DNA from: Roridomyces roridus
Lineage: Eukaryota; Basidiomycota; Agaricomycetes; Agaricales; Mycenaceae
Length of the DNA stretch: 64,000 bases
NCBI GenBank assembly: GCA_029378245.1
Contig: JARKIF010000007.1
Coordinates: 930,001 to 994,000, forward strand
Direction: 5' to 3'
Shown: piece after piece, positions 28,141 to 37,595 of the stretch
Layout: each line of letters starts with the position of its first letter
Position numbering within the stretch: position 1 is the stretch's first letter
The notes under the pieces: generated by a model
Told to the model about the DNA's origin: nothing
Seen by the model: only the letters and a program-made list of their open reading frames with translations
Databases searched by the model: none
Position numbers and translations under genes: made by a program

Positions 28141-30234
28141 AAAGTTGTTCAAGCATACCATCCGACCCACGTGAAACACAATACAATCGCTGCTGGACGG
28201 AGGGATCTTTCGGGCAGCGCGCTAGCCTCTGCGTCGTGGATTTGGACGTCCGCTCCCACCCAAGGAAACGTCGCGTTTCTCCGGACCTTCGACAGTGCCG
28301 CAGGAAAAACCGCTTCTTCCGCCCAGATTACAATGACCGTCGTGAATCAAGTTACACTTTGGGTCAATGGGCAGCCGATTGGAGCCTCTGGTCAAGGCCC
28401 GGATGACTGGCAATCAGCACTCGTCTTCAGTGCTGCTCTGAACTCCTCGACAAACACATTCGCGGTATTGGCCGTCAACAACGCAAATGCTGGCTCACCG
28501 TCGCCCGGGCTCTTGGCTTCTATCCAAGTGACCTACAGCGACGGCTCAGCGGACGTTGTCTCCTCCGACTCCAACTGGATGGTCTCCCCCGCCATTCCCT
28601 CCGACTTCCCGGCTGCAGCGAATGCCGCATCCTTCGTACGAGCCACTGCTGCTACTTCTGGGCCGTGGGGCAGTATTTCGATTGCGGCCGCGGAGCCCAA
28701 CGTGCCCAGTCTTTCCTCCAGTAACTGGATCTGGTCGACGTCGGCCGCCATCACGGACGCTCCAGTCGGAACCGTGGGCTTCCGCAAAACGGTTGCGACG
28801 CCCAGTGGGAAGACTGCCAAGACTGCCATAATCGCCGTCACCGTGGACAACGGCTTCAATCTTTACGTTAATAAAGCCTATGTGGGATCGTCCCCTGGCG
28901 TTCCAAAGATCCCAGACTTTGGCCGGGCTCAGATATTCACTGTTGGGCTCAATCCCGACTCGAATACCTTCACGATTTTCGGGGAGAATATCCCTTCTCC
29001 CCCAGCGACGGATGCCGGCCCTGCAGGTGTCATAGCAGCGATTAATATTGTGTACTCGGATGGAAGCAGCGACGCCGTGACCACCGACGCGACTTGGCTC
29101 AACGGAGCTTTCACGACTGTCCCTGCGTTCCTTTCCACCGCCGACTCGGCGCTGTCGCCCAGCTTTGCACTCGGGCTCATGGGTGTATCACCGTGGGGTC
29201 AGTTGAAGGGCTTTTCGAATGCGCTTGCAGCGGCGAATGTTCCATCTGGTCCCTTTGCAAGTGGAACCTTGCCGCAGAGTACTTCGAGCGGTGGGAAGAG
29301 TACAAGTGGCTCTCCAAGCACCTCTGCGAGTGCCACGTCCGCATCTGGCGTTTCCACGCCGGGACCGAGTTATATATCCTCTAACCCAGGTGCTTTGGAT
29401 ACTGGAACTTCGAGTCCCGATGCAACTGCATCTCCCAGCTCTAGCTCCAGCGCTACTCCCACCCCTTCCTCCAACGTCTCCATCGGTCTCATCGTCGGCG
29501 CGGTCATCGGTGCCCTCACCATGATCGTTCTCGTCGCGCTATTCTTATGGCGCCGGAAACACAAATCCGCACGACTGCACGCAGAAGCCTTGAGTAGCCA
29601 GATGTATCTTGGGGAAGAGCCTCACCTTGCGGAAACCCCTTCCACTGCAACCTCGCGGCGTACGTCGATGGCAAGTGTACGGCGCGCGGAGCTGCCATCG
29701 ATACAGTCACCGCAGGCGGTCATTTATGGGTATCCGCGTTCGCCCGCGATGGCTAAAGGTTTTCCGACACCACCAGCCACGGCTCAAGCCGGCCCTTCCT
29801 ATTCATATCCCTATTCCCCTCAACACTCTCACCAAGCTGGGATGTCTCAGCTGCCCTACAACGCTGGGATGTCTCACTTGTCCTATAACCAAGCTACAAG
29901 GATGTCTGAGATGTCTTATACCCCACGTCGAGAACCGCTCGTAGTGCACAACCACTCGGACGACGCATCGATATCCGACCGCGATCCACCAGCCGTGCCC
30001 TCAAAGCTGGATCGCGAAAACTTGATTTGGCAGAGGAACGTGGCGGGCCCCTCCAGCAGTGCCCATATGTCCGTCAACTACGCTTCGACGGTAAGCGGGT
30101 CACAGAGCGATGGTGGAAGCTCCAGACCTTCCTCCGCTGCGTATGGTGGCCTTGAAGCGTCCTCGCCCGGTCCTGACGGGGAACTTCCCCCGCCAGCTAC
30201 AATGCCCACTGGTTATGATCAACGATTTCGATGA
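28141..30234 (+). CDS. Single-pass surface protein with two lectin-like domains
   Basis: About 690 residues from the inferred acceptor at 28140; the 5' exon with start and signal peptide is missing. Two tandem beta-sandwich domains each open with a Trp-Ile-Trp motif (ASWIWTSAPTQGNVAFLR and SNWIWSTSAAI) and hold a VNGQPIG or VNKAYVG strand, as in galactose-binding/rhamnosidase-type accessory folds. A Ser/Thr/Gly stalk (about 29260-29470) is followed by a membrane helix (LIVGAVIGALTMIVLVALF) and a basic stop-transfer RRKHK. The cytosolic tail is Pro/Tyr/Ser-rich with near-repeats GMSQLPYNA, GMSHLSYNQ and MSEMSY. The likely role is a cell-wall or carbohydrate sensor at the plasma membrane; this is inference. 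Confidence 0.7.
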   Translation, partial: KVVQAYHPTHVKHNTIAAGRRDLSGSALASASWIWTSAPTQGNVAFLRTFDSAAGKTASSAQITMTVVNQVTLWVNGQPIGASGQGPDDWQSALVFSAALNSSTNTFAVLAVNNANAGSPSPGLLASIQVTYSDGSADVVSSDSNWMVSPAIPSDFPAAANAASFVRATAATSGPWGSISIAAAEPNVPSLSSSNWIWSTSAAITDAPVGTVGFRKTVATPSGKTAKTAIIAVTVDNGFNLYVNKAYVGSSPGVPKIPDFGRAQIFTVGLNPDSNTFTIFGENIPSPPATDAGPAGVIAAINIVYSDGSSDAVTTDATWLNGAFTTVPAFLSTADSALSPSFALGLMGVSPWGQLKGFSNALAAANVPSGPFASGTLPQSTSSGGKSTSGSPSTSASATSASGVSTPGPSYISSNPGALDTGTSSPDATASPSSSSSATPTPSSNVSIGLIVGAVIGALTMIVLVALFLWRRKHKSARLHAEALSSQMYLGEEPHLAETPSTATSRRTSMASVRRAELPSIQSPQAVIYGYPRSPAMAKGFPTPPATAQAGPSYSYPYSPQHSHQAGMSQLPYNAGMSHLSYNQATRMSEMSYTPRREPLVVHNHSDDASISDRDPPAVPSKLDRENLIWQRNVAGPSSSAHMSVNYASTVSGSQSDGGSSRPSSAAYGGLEASSPGPDGELPPPATMPTGYDQRFR

Positions 30235-30922
30235 TTTTTTGGCTTTCGTGCGCTGTCCTTACTTGTACTTTTCGGTCTCTGTATACCTGACGCCTCAAAA
30301 TATATATTATAATGGGATGCGCTTGTTCCATTCGCAAGTTGTGGTCTTTGCGTCGATGACAGGAGGCGTTAAGTTCCCGCTCAGTTTCTTCTTGGCTTTG
30401 ATGTCCTCCGAGTCAATTTATTAGGACCTCCGCCATGAAGAATACAAAGGCGTTGCACCGATGTCCCGGGGAAGGATTGTGAGCGACTCTTGCGGTGCTC
30501 CCGCAGCGCCGCTAAATGCCCTCAGCGGCCGCAAGAAAAGCCATCAGCATCACTCAGCTCTTTGATAAGATCGGCGAAGTTGGACTAGTTGTGGCCGAAA
30601 AGGGCGCGCTCTGTCGCTCAGTTTATCTGAGTAGCATCTCATATCAACTGTGGCGTCGTCAACGCGCCGAAGCAACCGCGACTGTACCTGGACTTGCTGC
30701 CATCTTTCTGCGATGCTAACTGGTTTGTTGGATTGTACTCGGTGATGATTCAATGTGCCCCATCCGAACACCGCAGATTGCGCTGGATTTGAAAGCTCCG
30801 TGTTACCTATCGTGATTGGTACTCATTTTTTTTGGGAGCATCCAGCGTCAATCCTTCATTCAAGAGAGTTAATCTGAATCCTTTAACATGGTGGCACCGG
30901 TATCTCCTTGCTCTACCCCTTC
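30235..30922. other. Intergenic, nothing recognised
   Basis: About 690 bases holding the 3' UTR of the lectin-like gene and the promoter side of the next gene. No coding potential I trust. Confidence 0.4.
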
Positions 30923-32246
30923 ATGTACCTCCCCGGCACCACAATTTTCGTGACGCAGACCTTTGTCGAGAGCAGCCTCTATGGGATCTATCTGGTTATC
31001 TTCATGACGCTCCTGTACCTCAGAGGCAGGAATTGTCGCCACAGTCGGGGCAGGGTCAGCGCTCCGAAACCCGCGGTCTCATGGGTACTACTGGCTCTTA
31101 TCGCACAAAATCTGACAATAACGGCGGTCTGTCCTTTCACCAATGAATAAATGTTTTTTTTGTTCAAATATTTCGCTGCAGCACTGGATTCTGACGATGT
31201 GGGTCGGCTACCATACGCTCATTGTCCTGGGCGGCGGGCAGGCAGGTGAAGACTACTACAGCAACCCTTCAGCGCCCCCGTTGTTTGCCCAGCTGTCCAT
31301 GTACACCGTCGGCAGTATTATCGCCGATTTGCTTGTGGTGCGTTGGTGCGGTTTTCTTCCATCTCCTGCTCTCATTCATTGTAGATTCACCGATTGTATG
31401 TGATTTATTCGCGGAGGTGGATATATGCGGCTTTCCCTGCGGCTCTTTTGCTGGGTCAACTCGGTGCGTGCACCCGTTCTCAAAAAGAGAGCTTGGATTT
31501 AAAAACACACAGTCTCCGGGACGGGCAGTCTTGTCGTGCTGGGAGTACTACATAAAGAGGGCGTGTCACTGCTCGAAGTCGATACTAGGTCGAGAGCATG
31601 GGTGACCACTTCTCTGGTCTTTTCTATTGTGTGGGTCATTTTTGTTTTCCTGCAACGGCCCCGCTGAGACTCGAGGTTACAGAATCAGCGTCTACAGTTC
31701 AGGCAAGACTATTTTCTCGCTCCTTGTCGCTGTATCTAAGCTGATGATAATAGGCATGATTGCCTGGAAAATACTGCGGATGCACAGGGTATTGGCAGCA
31801 ACCAATACTATCACCACTGGTGGAACGTCGTTAATGGTACTTTTTCTCAGTTCCTGGCATGATCACAGTCCTCACGCCTACTCTCGTAGTCTTTTCTCGC
31901 AATCATAGTCGAGAGCGCGGGCATCCAAACCGCAACCGCACTCGCCTTCATCTTCACCTTCATCTTCTCGGATCTGGGCCAAGTGATGATCCTCGAGATC
32001 GCGCCCGTCATTGTGGGCATCTCGACCGTCCTCATCCACGTACGCGTCACGCTGGGCTGGGCGCACGAACCCGACAGGGAACTGCACAATTCGCAGTCAT
32101 TCAATAGTACCTCGGGGCGCGATGGGAGTGCGACGCTTACACGCATTAGCTTCGCGGCTGGACGTTCAAGTATGGGCAACCGGACCCAACTAAGTACGTT
32201 TGGTATACATGACGAGGAGATGGCTCTGGAGGAGCACAAGCCTTGA
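30923..32246 (+). CDS. Polytopic membrane protein, about seven helices, unknown function
   Basis: An Agaricomycete family of integral membrane proteins with a receptor-like layout. From ATG 30923: LPGTTIFVTQTFVESSLYG with a first helix, GIYLVIFMTLLYL. After an intron ending near 31181 comes HWILTMWVGYHTLIVLGG, TVGSIIADLLV; then IHRLYVIYSRRWIYAAFPAA, LVVLGVLHKEGVSLLEVD, LMIIGMIAWKILRMHR, SFLAIIVESAGIQTATALAF and VIVGISTVLIHVRVTLGWA. The cytosolic tail ends MALEEHKP. Most introns are GT-AG and 45-55 bases. The junction between TTSLVFSIV (about 31630) and LMIIGMIAW (about 31741) is unresolved and may hide an extra intron or a lesion. The ligand is unknown. Confidence 0.55.
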
Positions 32247-34445
32247 TCCAGGCTCTACCTTATTTTTATGATTCATTTTATTCGAGCCAACCCCGGATTT
32301 GCATGATTTTGATTTGCTATAGCTTGGCCTTGGGCCGATTAATTTGTACGATAGTACACACACCTCTGTACTGTAAGTGCCGTACATGTATAAGCCTTGA
32401 AAGTCAGCAACAACAGAAATTGGATATCAGATTGCGTTTGCCTCGAGGAACAAACTGCGATACCAGCTCGATGACGTTAGAGAAGGTCCCGAGACCCGAC
32501 CCTGCTTGGCTGCTAGCGGTGTTCCGAGCGCCCAGCGAGGATTCCAATCCATCAAGTACATAGATAGATTCCCGGAGACCCTGGGTGTCGTAAAAGGCGT
32601 GTCGTCTGAATCTGACAGAAAGGATTGAAGGGTGAGTCGAGTCTGAGCTTGGTCTGAGCGGTATATGTTCGAAAAGCACGAAAAGCACGAAACAGAATGC
32701 AGTCGTAAAATTAAGCGTGGACTCGAGTGAATCACCTAGATCGCCCAGAATCCATCTGCTAGAAATAGTAGCTGTGTTAATTATCATCTGGTAACGTCCC
32801 AAACGATATTTTGCACAGGTATTTGTTGTCGAATCGAGAGTGACGGTGGAAGGAAGGATGCATCGATGTTCCAGCACTTCCCTGACTAGTTCCGACTTGA
32901 GATTCTCTTGCAAGCGACGTCCTTGAAGTTTGCCAGTTGGACGGCCTGAGGTAGACTTGGATTTTGAACTTCCACCAAGCTTGCATCCCATGTTTCAGCT
33001 CTCATTTGCGCCGATCTCGGAGTGCCTGAAGGAAGTCGGCGACATTGGAATGCGATCGAACCAAACATATGCAAATACTTCACGTCCTGAGGACCTTTTC
33101 GGGAATTTTTCATTCATTCATCATCATCTCTGATTGGTTCGGCTGGCGCGAGGAAGTCAGTAATCGAAATGAGTTGCAACGCAGGGAGGGTGCAAGCATC
33201 TCATTGCATTGCATTCGCACTGCTCTAATTGCTCTTTTCAAAGAGGACGATCCAAGGTATGTACTTACCGCCACAGTGGAGACGCAGAGAGTGACCCGCG
33301 GAAGCATTTCGCGCAGGCATGCCATTGCGTACCCCACAACACAGGCCACGCCGCGGCCAATTGTATCCGGACTAAGCGAGAGACAGCCACCTTTGGCCAG
33401 GCTAAAAATGCGTTTGCCACGCCGTGGTCGTCCGACTGAAAGTCCGACTGAAATGGAGGTGGCGGTTACTTGAACATCTCCGCTCGGAATGTTGGGGAGA
33501 ACAAGAGGTAGCTGGGGGGATGGAATCAGTTGACGGAGACCTTGGCGACAGACTTGACATGACACTCCGTTCGAGTCTCCCTCGAACAATGGAAAGAGCT
33601 GCAGTACTTTGCGTCGAGCTAGGGCTATCTCCAGTCGAATGATTTACCTCTGGTCATATGGCCAAGGTGTGATAGATTAAGACTAGTGGCAATGCACTGT
33701 GGGAATAGATACAGGGTGCAAGCATTGGCGACAGAGACACTCCGCCGATTCCCAGGAAGCGAACATCTTTGAATTCCGAAGCAAGAGGCAGCAGAGCGGC
33801 TACGCCACAATCACAGCTTATATACTGTGCAAGTTGGAAGACAAGAAGCTGATAGAGGTCTCCGACTCGGGCAGTGCCCAGGCAGGAACGAGACTGGGCC
33901 AAAGCTGCCGGGTGACAGGGTCCGAGTGGAATCTTCTCGACGAGGGGTGGAGCTGTAAGACCCAAACGCGGTAATCAAATCCGTCTTGGAGCGGTCTAGT
34001 GCGGCTCTATTGAATCAGACGGCATCGGTGCTTCCATTGCTCACATGCACTACGAAGGACGGCAACACTTTGTAGCGAGACAATTGGGCAAGAGAAACAG
34101 GAGGGCGGACGGAGTGAAACGGAATGGAGCTCTGGTTCAGACACACAGCCGGGTCCCTGAACACGCGTGATGGGGTGATGAGACCTGAAATGGAACGAGT
34201 CACTTTACAGCTGAGAGACGCATGCAGCAGCAGCGGTGGAAGGTTGAAGAAGGGCAGAGAATAGATCCAGAAAGAGTACAATTGTGGTGATCTCCGTTCC
34301 AATTCAGAAATGGTGCAACTGTGGCGTTTTTGCTCCCTTATCGACGTGACAGTGTGACCTGCTCCATCAGACTCACATAATAAGTCAAAATACTCCCCTT
34401 CTTCTCCTCACCACTCGAGACCGACCCTCCCCTCCCGCCAGAGCC
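32247..34445. other. 2.2-kb unresolved region
   Basis: Several minus-strand open frames (32404-32991, 33110-33589, 33654-33965) give no recognisable family, and I could not join them into one spliced gene. A TATATAAG on the minus strand near 33823 lies about 60 bases ahead of an ATG (MFASWES). It may be a decayed gene or a fast-evolving one. Confidence 0.35.
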
Positions 34446-35405
34446 ATGATGCTCGTTCAGAAACAACCGCACTTCTCCATGGCCCTCACCCAGTCCCCGT
34501 ACATCTACTCGCACCGCAGGCATCCGTCGGCGCCCCCACAGGCAGCCGTCGTCCAGCCAACACGAACGCCGGGTCTCTTGACCTTGTCCAAGCCTCCAAG
34601 GGCTAGCAAGGGCTCACCCAAGCCGAGGAACGCACAAGCGGCGTCCAGAGCGACCCCAGAGCCCCCGGTTACTCCATTGAAGCCTGCAGCAGAGATACGG
34701 GGCCGACAGCAGGGCAAGAAGGTGCACCAGCAACAGCAGCGCAGCTCTTCCCATGCTGCCCCGTCCAGGCGTCGCCAGCCGTCGCCAGACCCATTCAAGG
34801 CCGCACCAGCACCCAATAAGCGCCGCCAGTTGCCCATCCCCATTCCCAAATTGCCCTCGCCCACCGACTCTTCTCTTTCTCGCTCGGACCCTGTCCTTTC
34901 GCACATGCCCCGCCGCAAACCGCAGCGTTCCGCGACGCTTGACGTATTCCCCATCTGCGACGACACTACGGAGGTTGGCACCCGTCCGTCTTCCCCCGAG
35001 CCCGAGCACAGCCACACACCCACAAACACTCCGACTCGCGCTCGCCCAACCCTCAATCTTGCAGAGCCCCACACGCCTCCGCGTCGCACTCGTGTGCCAG
35101 AGGCTCCCCGGACTGCACCTTTGTCGTCAGCCGGCGCTCCCTCTGCGTCCTTCCCCTTCCCCAGCACCAGCACCCCGTCCTCGAGTCCAAAGCGGCGTCC
35201 TGCCACTGCTGCCCAGCGTGCCAAGCACCTCAGCGAGGGTGGACCCCCAGTCCGTCTCCCCGAGGGCTACGACTTTGTCACGACCCCTCGTCGCAGCCGT
35301 AGCACCGAGCCTGTTGACGACAGCGGAATCCCCGACTACTTTGCTAGTTCCATGTTCCAGAACTCGCCTAGTCCGGAGGAATTGCCCCCGCCGCTCTTTG
35401 TCTGA
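34446..35405 (+). CDS. Disordered protein with EDC1/PNRC-type decapping motif
   Basis: Single exon, 319 residues, intrinsically disordered and rich in Pro, Ser, Arg and Gln (GRQQGKKVHQQQQRSS). It ends with YFASSMFQNSPSPEELPPPLF. This fits the short linear motif of the PNRC/Edc1 family (an aromatic-Ala segment, F-x-x-SP, then LP-x-P-x-F), which in yeast and animals binds the Dcp1 EVH1 domain and activates Dcp2 mRNA decapping. Position at the extreme C-terminus also fits. I infer a cytoplasmic decapping enhancer. The double ATG at 34446 gives the start. The long antisense frames over this gene are by-products of its biased composition. Confidence 0.6.
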   Translation: MMLVQKQPHFSMALTQSPYIYSHRRHPSAPPQAAVVQPTRTPGLLTLSKPPRASKGSPKPRNAQAASRATPEPPVTPLKPAAEIRGRQQGKKVHQQQQRSSSHAAPSRRRQPSPDPFKAAPAPNKRRQLPIPIPKLPSPTDSSLSRSDPVLSHMPRRKPQRSATLDVFPICDDTTEVGTRPSSPEPEHSHTPTNTPTRARPTLNLAEPHTPPRRTRVPEAPRTAPLSSAGAPSASFPFPSTSTPSSSPKRRPATAAQRAKHLSEGGPPVRLPEGYDFVTTPRRSRSTEPVDDSGIPDYFASSMFQNSPSPEELPPPLFV

Positions 35406-36262
35406 GTCCGTCTCACTTTTTCACTCCTATCTTTATTCTTATTTATCCTCAAGACTATCTTATCATTATTTCACGGTCGATATCGGCACACGGTCACACT
35501 CGTTTCGGACACCCGCGCTCTTTCTGTTCCCGCATGCATCTGGTTACATCACGCATATCGTTCTGTAACTGTTTTTTGGGTTCTTTTTTCTCTTTCTGTA
35601 TCGGTTTAGTGTACCCGTAGAACGGTATGTCTCCTTTTTTTCACTGGATGACCCTTTCTGACCCACTCCTTAGCCACCTCCAAAATCCAGCAGCCTAAAT
35701 CAACAAAGTCTGCACTGCGTAATTTATACTACACCCTATTACACCACTCGACTCTTATCTTGGTTCTCGCCTCCCCCACATCTACTGGCGCAGATTCAAC
35801 CCCTCGATGTACTTTTACGCGGGCCCCGGTTGTTCATCCACTAGGTCTTCAAGCAGTGCCGCACCATGCCGCACAGGCCGACACAAGATGACCGCCGGCC
35901 CCTCCGATGACGACCGCACGACGCATGTGTATCATACAGCATATCCATTTCTCCGCATCGCATCGCACTGTCTCTTCCTCCCTTTTGTCCACAGACCCAC
36001 CCTTTTACCACATTCTTGGGTCGGAGGACGGCCCCACATACACCCACCATTCTCCCGGCTTCCACCAGCACCATTACTCCTTAGCATCCCGCACCCACCC
36101 CACTCGATTATATTATTCTCGCCCACCACCATAGGGCTCGTATTCCTTTGTTCAATTCCTTCTTTAAATTTGTGTCTATTTGGTGCGTCCTCTGCCATTG
36201 TTCTCTTTCCTTGCTGACATTGTCTTGTAGCTCCGCATTGTAAAAACAACACATACCCTTCT
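35406..36262. other. 3' flank, no gene
   Basis: T/C-rich 3' flank of the preceding gene followed by non-coding DNA up to the segmental duplication. Nothing else seen. Confidence 0.4.
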
Positions 36263-37395
36263 CATATAGACTGCCGCCAGTGCCCTGCGACCGGGTCGCC
36301 GACCGTGATGGGATTTCACGTTCGGCGTCGCGGCCATGTCATGGTTGCACGCATCCACACTCGTTCAGAATCAGTAAAGTCGAGACAATGTATTTGTATC
36401 ATAGGGTCGGTCGGACCCATCGCCGTTGTCGTTGAGGCGAGTCGAAGTGTACAGTACTAGCTATGGACGTTGAGGAGTAGTTCTTAGTAGTAGTAGTAGG
36501 ACGTAGTCAGTAAAGGTAAGTACAGTAGTGGTCGTGGGTAGAATCTAGTTTTTTATCCTGCGCCTCAGTATTGCATGAAACGTTCAGACGATGGGTAAAG
36601 CGGTCGGTTGAGGTTTCTTCTTTCTAGCAACGGACGGAGGAAGAATCGAAATCGCCAAAAACGGCATTGGGACGAGTGGTGTATGGGATTGTTTGGTCGA
36701 CTCGATCAAATGCGATTCCAGAGCCCAGCACAGAATATACATTCAGAAACGAAGAGAAATAAATCCAGGTGCGACGGCACACATAATGTTTGCGCGGGTA
36801 TGGGAGGCCAAAGAGAGGTTGGGACAACTCGCCTCTCTACTCCCTGCCTTTCATCTTCCGAACAGCCATCCTTCAACTCGACACGCAGCCGGCAGAGTCG
36901 AAGCTGCACTTCTCTATTCTCTCCTCTTCCTCCTCCTTTGATATCCTCATCGCACGTGAAGCGGCCGATTTAGAGACGAGGTTCTGAATCATCTGCAACC
37001 GCCCTTCTTCGTCATCGTCCCTCTCGTCGTTCTCTGGTGCCCGTAGTATCGCCGTGCGTGTGCAACGACCGTCTGGTAGACACCCCGTTGGTCTTTGCCT
37101 GTAGTTCTGGGTGTAGGGACACATCCCCAGGCCCTTATTTCCTTTGTAACCGATTCCTTGTCGCCGGGGTAGTAAGGATACCCAAGAACTTGAGGCCAAC
37201 GTCTCGCCGTGTCGGTGGGGAATCCGGTCGGGGAGGAGCTGTCACGAGCTGAGGAGCGTCCAGCGCTGGTGGTGTGGGTGGAATTCAAGATTTGAGGGTC
37301 CGCGATCGTGGAAATCGAATTGACGCTGAGAATTCCAAGGATAAAGAAAAGTAGCCAGGAAGGCCAAACAATCGTTTCTTGTCATCGTCTTGCTC
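36263..37395. repeat. Segmental duplication, left copy (partner 40461-41553)
   Basis: Long near-identical stretches are shared with 40461-41553. Both begin at AGACTGCCGCCAGTGCC, continue through TTTGTATCATAGGGTCGGTC and a GTACAGTACTAGCTA block, and end at CATCGTCTTGCTCGA, after which they diverge completely. The left copy has extra indels and lies in direct orientation. Confidence 0.85.
36870..37395 (-). pseudogene. Degenerate 3' half of the membrane protein gene at 41001-42113
   Basis: The minus strand contains ALDAPQLVTAPPRPDSPPTR, APENDERDDDEEGRLQMIQN and LVSKSAASRAMR, matching the C-terminal part of the gene in the right-hand duplicate. An in-frame TAA stands where the intact copy has GAA (KKEGPGD), and the first half of the gene is absent. 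A dead partial copy. Confidence 0.75.
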
Positions 37396-37595
37396 GAGGG
37401 TAGACGACGTGTGCAATGATGATCATGATCTAGAGGAGTAAAGGCAGGGAGGAGGAGGAAGCGCAGTCAATAATGCAATGAGGGAAAGCGAGAATTGTCG
37501 AGAGCAAGGGATAATAATACGGTGGAACTGGGCACTCGACGTTCGTCAGATGCGTGTACGGAACCATGAAGCGGCAGAAGAAACGAACCTTCTCC

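Noticed and set aside
30516..30719. Short plus-strand frame before the polytopic membrane protein
   Set aside because: No similarity to anything and not joinable to the membrane protein exons.
34505..35224. 239-codon minus-strand open frame over the decapping-motif gene
   Set aside because: Its Gly/Arg/Cys-rich sequence is what the reverse of a Pro/Ser/Ala-rich gene gives; no family features.
36690..36990. Plus-strand frames in the left duplicate
   Set aside because: Antisense to the degenerate 3' half of the membrane protein gene.
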